Shown here: piece by piece, positions 55,414 through 64,000 of the stretch | Layout of the letters: every line of letters starts with the position of its first letter | Position numbering within the stretch: the first letter of the stretch is position 1 | NCBI RefSeq assembly: GCF_945859685.1 | Contig: NC_079149.1 | Location: 133,588,153 to 133,652,152, forward strand | Origin: Eupeodes corollae | Taxonomy: Eukaryota > Arthropoda > Insecta > Diptera > Syrphidae | Direction: 5' to 3' | DNA length: 64,000 nucleotides | The notes under the pieces: model-generated | What the model saw: the letters and a program-made list of their open reading frames with translations, nothing else | Told to the model about the DNA's origin: nothing | The model's database searches: none | Program-made: the position numbers and the translations under genes

Positions 55414-58400
55414 ATGAGTGAACTATCACCAGAAGAGGTAAGTCTTTTCTTTTTCTGTTTTGTTATGGTCGTGTCATTGTTTAATTAATAGAATTGTATA
55501 TTTTGTATGAGTGGGTGGAATAAGCGAGCTGCATTTTTTAGGTATACACAAAAATTATTATCCTTGGTTGTTGCTAGAACAATATTTTATTGTTTGAGAC
55601 TCAAGACTCTTGTTCATTGCATTCCATCTTGTGTGTGTTTTTTTTTTGTGTATTTAGAATAAAATCACACTGAGAATAGAGGTTGATCACATTGAGTTCA
55701 ATGAACTTGAAAATTAAATTATTGGTTGTTTATTTTTGTTTTGTCGTTTTCTAAAAATGTGTTTATTTGTTTCTGTTCTCCAAAAAATTATGAACTCTAA
55801 ACAATAATATTGTTTTTCTTGGAAGATGTTACGATTTATAAACAAATGAGAAACAAAAAAGCTTTATGGGTCTTGCTTTTTTACTAAAAGAAGGAGACTA
55901 CTGTACGGTCTTCAATTTGTTGACTTTGCTTTTTTTTAGAAGTAAAAATATAAGGAGCTTGCAAATGCTTTTCAAGCTAATTTCAGATCCTAGAGAGAAG
56001 AATGAGGTCTAATGATATTCAAAAACCGAAATGACTAACTGCATTGAAAATATGCATTTTCACACTTGAAATTACAACAAAACAACTTGAAACGTAAACA
56101 AAAAGAACCCTGTAAAACATAGGCTACAAAACTTGCTCGAAATATTCTTGAAGGTAAAATACTGAAAAAAGGGTGGATGATGTGCCGAAAACAGCCCTCA
56201 AATGTTAGTAGTAGGTTATTAGGATAAAAAAAATATGTGATGCCTTTTATGATCTTTTCATTCGAAATGTTAAGGCATATAAGGGGGAAGGGAATACGGA
56301 AATTAAAAAAAGAAAATAATTACTACATATTAGTGAATTTTGAGGTGATGAAAGCAGCAAGAAAAAATATATAATTCTTTCTTTTATATTGGTGCTCCAG
56401 AAATAAACCATAACAATGACTTTACAACTCACTAACTGAATCCATTCATTATTCATTTGGATGTATACGATTCCTTTAGAGAATTGATAAAGTCTATCCA
56501 CATAGATAGAAGGATTCTAGATTCGTTAGGAAACACAATCTTTTTCAAAAAATGTGAGTAGAGGAACACCACAGGACGGTGTTCTCTCCTCGCTCGCTAT
56601 GGGTTTTAGTCATTAATACAGTTCTCGTTTAGTTAAAAACTTATTTGGAGGCGGTAGTTTATGCTGGTGATATGATTTTATTGGTGTCGGGAAAGATCGC
56701 CATCATGATTAGCGAAAAAAATGAGGTAGATGGCTTTAAAGAAAGTTAGCAGCTGGGCCATGAGTAGTGGACTAGGGTATAATAAGAGCAAAATTGAACT
56801 GATACTCTTTACTACCAAAGCTAAAATACCTGCTTTCACTCTACCCCGACTCAATGGTCAAAATAGGTCCTTATCTTTCAGTTCGAACTATCTAGGAGTT
56901 ATTTTAGATCCCTAACTAAATTGGAAATTAAATACCGAAGAACGGTTTGTGCTTTGGGAATTCAATATAAGATGATTTGGTGCACGTGCACGGTCGTTGT
57001 ACAGTCTGTCAAGTAAGAGCGTGGTCGACTTTACCGGCAGTTAATGAAAGATTTCGCTCTAATTCCTTCGCGAGTCGATAAAGGGAAGCTTTGTCCTTGA
57101 TGCATTGTCAACAATAGGTTAAGTTGTCGTTGATCTTTTGAAAGAGAATCAGGTAAAACGCCATGGCGCAACTCAATGAAAAAACCTCTGTTGACTAAAA
57201 AACATGTGACAAAGCGACTCCCTTGGGCGCATGAGAATATTGATAGAGATTTTGAAAATTTCATTTTTACTGATGAATATTCTATATGGAAACGTTCTGT
57301 CCTTACGCGAACCTGGTCAACTTCCACCAATAGGCTTGTTCAGCGGACCGTAAAACATGGAATAAAGGTGCATCCTTGGGGCTGCTTCTCAAAGCAGGGA
57401 TTCTGCACTTTGTACCTCTTTTCTGACAACTTAAATGCTGAGAAAATTATAAAAATCTACAAAAAAGCATTACTGCCATCTGCCAAACGATGGTTCATCA
57501 CAAAAAATGAAGATTGGATTCTGCGATCCTAAACACCGCAGCAAGCTCTGTACTCAGTGGAAGACTCAATCTGGCATCGTCGCAGTCGCAAACCCTATTG
57601 AAAATGTGTGGGCATATATTAAACAGAAGCTTCGTGGAAGACGCACATACACTTTGAAGCCGTTGTCTTACGAAATTCGTCGGATCTGGAGATCGTTGCC
57701 ACTAGAACACGCCGTTAAATTAGTAGAAAGCATACCTCGGAGATGCGATTGGACACATTATTGACTAAATTGCATCATTGTTTGTAATGTATACAATGTA
57801 CTAAATATGTATCTGAAAGTTTCATAAAATCATTTTTTATAAATTAACACGACCACGCTCTTACTTGACAGTCTGTACGTCTTATTTTGCCTGTTGATGG
57901 ATTGTGTGCTCACCTGTGCTTAGAAATATAGTATCGACAAATTGAAGGGTTTACAAAACAGCTACCGTCGGTACTGCAGGGGCTCTTCAATCCTGTATCC
58001 GAAAAGTATGCAAAATACTCAAATCGAACTCAAACCAAAATAGAAACACTGACAGCCAGGCCGCGAAGTTGGCCTGGCAAGGATCGAGTTGGCCTGGCAA
58101 GGATCGGTTTTTCATATTCATATTCCTCTTGGTGCTATAGAGGGCTAAATCTTCTTAATTGGTTGGAAAGAATTCAACCACAACCTTACCGACTGTAATG
58201 TATCTAGCTATAAATGGTCTACGAATACAAAAAAACTTCTTTTGTACTTTTATGGAGACTTAGGCATGATATAGTCAGGATAAGAGAACATTAATCAAAG
58301 TTGGGCATTCCTCACAATACTCTGAGATCTAGGATGTCTTTCTTCCGAAAATCATTTGTTAACGATTTCAATGATCTTTCGACCTTACTGAACGTGAAGA

Positions 58401-61352
58401 AATGGAGCTAAGATGTCATTAAATCCGTTCGCTATTAAATATCATTTCTCATCCACAGGTCTTATGAGTTTATAATATAAAAACGGCGCATTCCAGCTCT
58501 TATTGAATCACGAAGTAAGGGCATCAATTTACTGCCATCTCTGCCCGCTTACCTGTTAAAAGAAATTTATCGTCTCAATTGAAAGACTATTGATTGTCTA
58601 AGATCATTTGGATCGCTATAATAGAATTTCCTTAAGTGAGTTTCGTTTTTGAGCTAGAACAGGTTTCCTCCTCTTACCCGTTACTACAGTTCCTACAAAA
58701 ATCACCATCTAGTGAGCTTTCCTATTAGATAGTTTCCAGTAATCATAACTTGGGAAAAGATCATGAAGTCAACCCTTCTCTTGGAAGGTGAACGCTTTAT
58801 TCGATGTTGAAAAAAGTCATCTTGATAAAAACGAAGACCTTCCAGGAAACAGTCTCATTAGCTTTATCAAAGCCTCTAAATTGCTGGAAAATGACAGCTC
58901 TTAACATTTAATATATAGGCACGGCGATATCAATTGTCAGTGCCCTTACCCTACCTAAAGGTAACTTTTCAACTGCAGTCGTCAATTTAACACAAACAAA
59001 TCATCTTTTTTCTATACTTTTTCGTTAACAATACAAATTACGCATAATTTTTTAAATACGAAAATATTTAATGAAATAATATTAAATATAGAATTAAATA
59101 AAATACTTCTATTTCTTACAGATAAGAGCCAGAAGACTGCGCATCTTAACTGCTGGTCTAAATACAACACCACGTACAGCAGAGGCTGAGAGTCCTCAAC
59201 AAGCAGAGAGTATGTTGTTTTTTTATTTGTATTTTATAAACCTTAATGTGATTCTTTTGTGATTTTTTAAAGCTCCACGTAGTTCAACGAATGTGGCCAA
59301 AGAATCACGTTTGGTTAAAAATGCGTTACAAATGACATTGGACACCAGCAGCAAAGTAAACACTGAACCCACAATTAGCAGCACATCACCCACTTCAACT
59401 TCGACTTCGACTGCACCTGCAACTGCAATTGAAACTGCAACTAAAACTGCAACTGCAATTGCAACTGAAACTTCAACGTCAACTGAAACTAAAACTGGAG
59501 TTGAAACGCCAAAATCAATTCTAACAGATGCTGTTCAGAAAATGGAAACTGATGAATTCCCTTTGCTGCCCCCATGTCGCAAATCAACCGATGGCAATGA
59601 CAAATTCAAAGACTCCGACTCGGGCATTGAGAATATGGAAACCAGTGAGAATACATCACCTGTCACAGATGGATGTCTGATGATCCCAGCTATTGAAGCC
59701 ATCGAAGAGAAGATCGAACAATACGTCTCGAAGATACTGAATGCCACATGGAACGACAATAGCATTGGCAAATTGATATGCGCACAAGTTGGCAATCTAA
59801 TCGAGATGTTCCCCGAGAAACGTTACAACTTTAAGACACTCGTTTCGGAAATCCTTATGGAGTGCGTAACGAGGATATACAGCAACGAAAAGCCAGAATC
59901 CATTGAGGCAGACAGCTGCGATCAGTATTCGACTCCGAAGAAGATCAAAAGCGACGACACCGAAGTACAGGAGATCCTGGCTAATGTTGTGGCCACCGGG
60001 AGCACTGCAGAAGTCGAACCGAGGCCAGATCAACCCAGTTCGTCGCGTCCGAGCACCAGCGACCCACCAACAACACACCTAAAGCCCTTGCGTCAAGGGA
60101 AGACCTCTGTCATCTTGTATCTAATCAAATGCTACAAGAACTATCAGAGCGTTAGCAGTCGGGCCGATCTCACCGTGGACCCCTTGTTCAAGACAACACT
60201 GGGGTTCATACATCAATCCCTAATGCGGTTTAGCATTCTCGCTTTGAACGACACCCTGCATCAGCACACACAATACCAATTGGACCAGTCGTATCTGCTG
60301 GAAATAATATACCAAGATCGCTGTCCTGAAGAGTTCCTGCATGATCTGGTGATTGAAGCCTACAAGTACCCGGCTGATTTCGAGTACATATTCGGACAGT
60401 TGCTGCGGGCTTTGTTTATGGGCATGCAGAGGAACATTTGCACGACTTACATGCAGACGGATCAGATACAGACGTTGGCCAACTTGATTGTCATCAAAGT
60501 GGGAAATGCTCGACCCATTTGTGATTTGATGGTGAAGCAGGCGAACTTTTTGCCAGAAATCTGCACCAAAATTGCCGGTCGAGAGATTGTCAAGTGCAGT
60601 TACTTGGGACCGTTCCTGTCGGTCTCGATGTTTGCCGAAGAGAACATCAAATTTGCCGAGACAAATGGAAGAAGTTCTATATTGGCAGTAACTTCTGGTA
60701 AATTTAGACTGGTAAGTCGATCTCAACTTAGCCTGACCCATAAAAATGTCTTTAATTTGTATTCTATTTAATTTTACCAGCAACTCCATTCGATGCGAAC
60801 TCTTATGCACACAGTGTTCCATTCGCTACTAGTAAATGTCAACAGTCGTCCCATCACACTACAATACATCTCGCAGGTGCTATTGCACAACGAACGACGT
60901 GTCCAAATTGCCTCCGACGAGAAGCTCTTGGCTCGCGACGGTTTTGTCATCAATCTGATGGTTGTCCTGCAACAGCTATCGGTTAAAATTAAATTGGATC
61001 GTGTCGATCCACTATTTCCATTCTACTCGAATTCACTGATTTACATCGAAAATGACACAAAATTACGATTCACCGAAGAGGAGTACAAGAAATTCTTGGA
61101 ACGTGATTTTAAAGATTCCGAACACAATGCCAATTTCCAGACGCAATGTTGGTTCCTGACATTGCAAGCTCATCATTTGGGCTTTATGCCAGCCATACAG
61201 AGATATCGGCAGAAGACACGAGCCATCAAGGAGTTGCAGAAGTTAATTGACGAATTGGATAAGACCAAATCCCATTGGGAAAATACTCCATATGCCAAGC
61301 GTAATAAACAATTCAGGGATCGTTGGTTGAAGCAATTGAAGAAACTCAATAG
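55414..61352 (+). CDS. Ube4B: Ubiquitin conjugation factor E4 B, 5' part (continues past the window)
   Basis: Coding exons 55414-55437, 59122-59209, 59273-60711 and 60781-61352 join in phase, giving about 708 residues. The last exon ends with two bases of a codon (AAT AG|GTAAGT), so the gene continues beyond 64000. The start MSELSPEEIRARRLR matches the conserved UBE4B N-terminus. Residues about 60-100 are a Thr/Ala/Glu low-complexity tract. RSTLFH-type core blocks follow: MRTLMHTVFHSLLVNVNSRP, VLLHNERRVQIASDEKLLAR, DGFVINLMVVLQQLSVKIKL, QCWFLTLQAHHLGFMPAIQR. These belong to the Ufd2 core. The C-terminal U-box is not in the window. UBE4B/Ufd2 extends ubiquitin chains with E2 partners and works with p97/Cdc48. 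The interrupted ORF at the right is only the window edge. Confidence 0.9.
55438..56500. other. Ube4B intron 1, left part: no element recognised
   Basis: AT-rich intron sequence; 56230-56500 has an 84-codon minus-strand ORF of biased composition with no motif. Confidence 0.4.
57002..57875 (+). mobile_element. Tc1-like transposon 3, internally deleted
   Basis: TA flanks (57000-57001, 57876-57877). Ends are CAGTCTGTCAAGTAAGAGCG and inverted CAGACTGTCAAGTAAGAGCG, followed by TGGTCG in both. 874 bp, about half the normal length. On the plus strand it holds the C-terminal half of a Tc1-type transposase. It sits within retrotransposon debris in Ube4B intron 1. Confidence 0.9.
57176..57764 (+). pseudogene. 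Tc1 transposase C-terminal remains
   Basis: TKRLPWAHENIDRDFENFIF with TDEYSIWKRS (first Asp; usual SDES), VKHGIKVHPWGCFSKQGF, LLPSAKRWFITKNEDWILRS (region of the second Asp, altered), then after a frameshift NPIENVWAYIKQKLRGRR (Glu) and SIPRRCDWTHY-stop. The N-terminal DNA-binding domain is absent. Confidence 0.75.
59395..59510 (+). repeat. Hexanucleotide-type coding repeat in Ube4B exon 3
   Basis: Repeated ACT-GCA-ACT-GAA-type words encode alternating Thr with Ala, Ser, Glu or Lys (TSTSTAPATAIETATKTATA). This is an in-frame expansion of the disordered N-terminal region and would be length-variable. Confidence 0.75.
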
Positions 61353-62341
61353 GTAAGTTAAGATGAAGAAGTGTCTTGTTGTGGTTTAGGGTAATTTATG
61401 TGGTTTTAATTTTCCGTAAATATGTGTTATTGTCTACTGTACCGAAGCCTCGTCAATTTGATGCTCTGTCTAATTCCAATTCAAAGAAACGTCTTCCTGT
61501 ACCCTCACACTCACAATTCATTATTAGGGGTGATTTCAACACAATTCTTCTTGGCTTCCCAAATGGATTTGAGCCTGACAACACCTGATGAGGTTAATCA
61601 CCATATTCAGCTTGTCATCGAGCCCTCTCCAATATCGTACTCTTAATTGTTTCTCACCTCTGGTCCTGATAAATAAACAATTAGCGTATTTACTCCTCAA
61701 GGCATATCACTAAAGGTTTTATATCTGCTAATTTCGCGTGTCAAACAAATCCTATAAAATCAGGATCATTTCCTGGTCGCTATGCTGGTCTATTTAAAAG
61801 TTATGGCTGTGTTATGTTATTCTTTTGGAAACAAAAAGTCAAATAGGGTTGAAAGTATCAGACCCAAAAAGTGTTCTAGAGCCAACCGAACTGAGAAGAA
61901 CCGGAAAAATTTCAAGAATCCAGCAAGGCCTGCAACGCCAATATTCGACTAGCCAAAATTATGAATGACCAAAAACTACTACAAAAGTTTCAAAAATCAT
62001 GTGAAGTTCTTCCTTGTAACCGGTTCTTACGCAGGTTTCCAATGACAATCCATTTTTTATCTATCTGGAGAAAGCTTATCTCTTTGTAAGGCAATTTGAT
62101 GCAAACTCAAGGACACAGCGTTTGACAAATCTTTCTTCTCTTCTAATTACCGATCGATTCCACTTACCTCTCTTAAATGACTACGTCAATTGAACATCTT
62201 TGTAGTGTTTTTTGGCTCACTTTATCATTGTTTTAACGGACTGTGCTTTAAAGAAATATCCACTTGCATTCTTCCCTTTAACACTATGGACAATTGGCGA
62301 ATGCTTGCCTTTATTTGTCATAATCGGTCGAACTGTAATTC
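61353..62341. other. Ube4B intron 4, left part: no element recognised
   Basis: Short overlapping ORFs at 61376-61646 are fragments of one stretch with similar base composition in three frames and no domain. 61850-62340 may be an old transposon, unrecognised. Confidence 0.35.
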
Positions 62342-62665
62342 TTGGTGACTGAAAAAATCACAGTTTTTTTTTTAATTGTTGTCTATATTTTTTGTTGCGA
62401 CATAAAAAAAATTAGTGAAAATGGACAAAGATTAGAACAAATTAAATATTTATTAAATAAATTAATTACAACTTTTATTGGTATAGCATTAAAAGAACCA
62501 ACAACGCCCAGTTATCAGGGTTTGGAGGCAAACCTCGACATTGTCAAGGGTGTCAGGACGTTTGGATCATCCAAGAAAAACCAAGCCCAATATTGGGATT
62601 CGTTTGCCCTTGATCTAAACGCATTGGGACCTCCTATACGAGATATTATAGAGTGGATATCTTGA
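62342..62665 (+). pseudogene. Myb/SANT-like protein fragment of a Harbinger element
   Basis: An open frame with GQRLEQIKYLLNKLI then YWDSFALDLNALGPPIRDII followed by EWIS and a stop. The block W-x2-F/L-A-x2-L-N-A/S-L/I-G-P-P-x-R/K-x3-E-W is the core of the Myb/SANT-like (MSANTD) proteins encoded next to Harbinger transposase. It stops right where the next helix (KVWADYK-type) should follow, so it is truncated. The facing transposase at 63139-63489 supports this assignment. Confidence 0.6.
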
Positions 62666-62804
62666 CCGGTCTCCAATTATCCACCACCTTTCCACAAATC
62701 TTTTAACGCACTATGATTCCACACAAACGAGTGATGCGTAGAACCAGGATAGCATCGATAAATCTTATTACTCCATTATTGTCACAAGACTTAAAAATAA
62801 AAGA

Positions 62805-63111
62805 TGTACCAGTGGCATGATGGTTAGTGTATTGGACTGTCATGCCAGAGGTCTTGGGTTCGATGCCTGCCAATGCCATCTTAAGTCTTTTCACGGGTAC
62901 TGCCTCTTGCGAGGAATTGACAAATTCTCCAAGAGTAACTCTTGTCATGAAAAAGTGCTTTCTCAAATTAACCGTTCAGATTCGGCATAAAACTGTAGGT
63001 CACTTCTATTCGTGACAACACTACTCGAACACAGGAATGGTTGAGAGTTGTAAGTCACTAGGCCCTAGTTCTCAACGGACTGTTGCGCCACCCAATTTAT
63101 TTTATTTATTC
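62805..63111 (+). mobile_element. tRNA-derived SINE copy 2
   Basis: A-box-like TGGCATGATGGTTAGTG and a perfect B box GGTTCGATGCC at about 62858-62868 (GGTTCGANNCC consensus), both Pol III promoter parts. Body and tail (CCCAATTTATTTTATTTATT) match copy 1. Flanks show an imperfect 14-bp duplication, CTTAAAAATAAAAG (62789-62802) against CTTAAAAAGAAAAA (63111-63124). It sits inside the Harbinger relic, between its two genes. Confidence 0.8.
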
Positions 63112-63138
63112 TTAAAAAGAAAAAGTTGTACCTAAACA

Positions 63139-63489
63139 TCAAGATTCAATTTTGAAGTATTTTACCACCATCACATTAAAGCTGTAAAAAGCTTTTCTAT
63201 TTAAATATTGCTGTTGTAACTGAGCAGGAGCTATGATACCAATGTGAGTTCCGTCTACGCATCCAACTATCCCTGGGAAGCCTGCTCTTTGAAAAAAATA
63301 GTCACTCGCTTCTTGCTTTTCATTAGTGGTCATATCTGTATTGATCCAAACTGGGCAGATTCTTGCTTCAAGGAAATTAGGAACTTCGCTTAAAACTACT
63401 GAAACTGTAGGTTGGGAGAAACCTAGCTCAAAGTCATTTCCTACAAAATATTTTGATAACTTCCACATCCGAGAAATAGTAGTGCGCAC
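63139..63489 (-). pseudogene. PIF/Harbinger transposase fragment
   Basis: 116 codons open on the minus strand: MWKLSKYFVGNDFELGFSQP, TVSVVLSEVPNFLEARICPV, RAGFPGIVGCVDGTHIGIIA (catalytic Asp in C-V-D-G-T-H), LNRKAFYSFNVMVV. This is the first half of a HARBI1-like catalytic core. It ends at the SINE side without the second Asp and the Glu blocks. The intact frame suggests a relatively recent element. Confidence 0.85.
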
Positions 63490-63521
63490 GCAAGTTTTAA
63501 AATGGTTGAAATTGCAAAACT

Positions 63522-64000
63522 TTAGGTAAGGTTAGGTTAAAGTGGCTGCGAATTCCTAATCCACACACTTAGGCCAAAAGAAAAGGCCAATTGTGATACT
63601 ACATGAATCTAGAGAGTTACTTTCCACTTGTCGAACTATTTTGAGCTTTTTATAAAGCGAAGAAGATATTTGATATCCTTTTTAGCTAGTACACTGGGAT
63701 TATTAAAAAAGTAGTCTCCCAGATGAAGTTTGAGTCTTAGTAAAAGAGCAGGGCAAGTGCAGAGAAGGTGAGAGATTGTTTCCTCTTCTTCCTCCTCCAT
63801 ACAGCTCCTGCAGAAGTCATTTGATGCTACACCAAGTCGTATTGCGTGTCTGCCTATAAAACAGTGTCCCGTAAGGGCAGCCATTAGGGAGCTAATGTGA
63901 AGTCTTCTTTGAGATAACAATTCTTTAGAGCGCTTTAGGTCCAGTGAAGGCCATATGAGTTTTGTGGCTGCGCATGTTGGTAAATTGTGCCCCCTAGAGT
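63522..64000 (-). mobile_element. Retrotransposon family A copy 4 (cut by window edge)
   Basis: On the minus strand: ISSLMAALTGHCFIGRHAIR, LGVASNDFCRSCMEEEEEET, ISHLLCTCPALLLRLKLHLG and a 3' UTR ending CACTTTAACCTAACC at 63526-63540. The tail ORF (63636-63920) is uninterrupted. The 5' part lies beyond 64000. It sits in Ube4B intron 4. Confidence 0.85.

Larger units (their letters stand above)
56501..58910 (+). mobile_element. Decayed non-LTR retrotransposon debris interrupted by Tc1 element 3
   Basis: On the plus strand 56560-56915 gives RT C-terminal blocks: TPQDGVLSS, MILLVSGK (YADD lost), SSGLGYNKSKIELILFTTKA, SNYLGVILDP. After the Tc1 insertion, 57930-58150 continues (IDKLKGLQNS region after RT). 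At 58650-58900, on the opposite strand, are RNase H and tail remnants of family A (VMITGNYLIGKLTR and an IPGN block). So two retrotransposon fragments in opposite orientation are joined. Heavily decayed; limits approximate. Confidence 0.55.

Noticed and set aside
60220..60822. 200-codon antisense ORF over Ube4B exons 3-4
   Set aside because: It is the reverse-strand shadow of well-conserved Ube4B coding sequence.
1..64000. CRISPR array, operon, riboswitch or bacterial origin
   Set aside because: All genes have spliceosomal introns and animal homologues; the tandem repeats are satellites or transposon parts.

Overview
The window is an AT-rich, intron-bearing animal chromosome segment, almost certainly from a fly (Diptera, probably Brachycera). 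The evidence is GT-AG introns of 58 nt to 10 kb, conserved animal genes, and mobile DNA typical of insects: Tc1 and mariner elements, hAT, PIF/Harbinger, a Transib-like relic, RNase H-bearing non-LTR retrotransposons and a tRNA-derived SINE. I see no bacterial or viral gene, no CRISPR array, and no tRNA or rRNA gene. The species cannot be fixed from sequence alone.

Layout. 1-22 kb is a transposon graveyard: an unidentified exon-like ORF at the left edge, a 588-bp hAT MITE with a perfect 8-bp target duplication, a decayed Transib (RAG1-core-like) transposase, a Harbinger-like element split by a retrotransposon, a 4.1-kb hAT element holding a Tc1 element, two copies of a satellite-bearing repeat (about 175-bp monomers), a second Tc1 element and a 3-kb RNase H retrotransposon. 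22.6-34.4 kb is Snx6 (+), seven coding exons encoding a PX-BAR sorting nexin of 441 aa, with a 10-kb intron 5 filled with retrotransposon and DNA-transposon debris. 35.8-38.5 kb holds two back-to-back PIF/Harbinger relics with visible inverted repeats.

38.7-47.4 kb is a PRDM10-type gene (-) with a PR/SET domain and 11 C2H2 fingers. One of its introns contains a small intact two-exon gene on the opposite strand (41.15-41.87 kb). That nested gene has a diverged paralogue at 48.8-49.7 kb (-), so PRDM10 is flanked and penetrated by an uncharacterised gene pair. A mariner and a 407-bp MITE lie in another PRDM10 intron. Cytidine deaminase (-) follows at 49.9-50.5 kb, then repeat D copy 2, an orphan PHD-like zinc finger and a SINE. 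From about 53.8 kb to the right edge is Ube4B (+), a U-box E4/E3 ubiquitin ligase. Four coding exons (about 708 aa) are present; the rest of the core and the U-box lie beyond 64 kb. Its introns carry a Tc1 inside a decayed retrotransposon, a Harbinger relic split by a SINE, and another retrotransposon tail.

The genes are independent housekeeping or regulatory loci, not a pathway. Snx6 acts in endosomal retrieval, PRDM10 in transcription, cytidine deaminase in pyrimidine salvage and Ube4B in ubiquitin chain extension. Points most worth a second look: the nested/paralogous uncharacterised gene pair, an apparent one-base frame conflict at PRDM10 exon 2/3, the 20-codon micro-ORF kept in both copies of repeat D, possible Snx6 microexons, and the satellite-bearing element.
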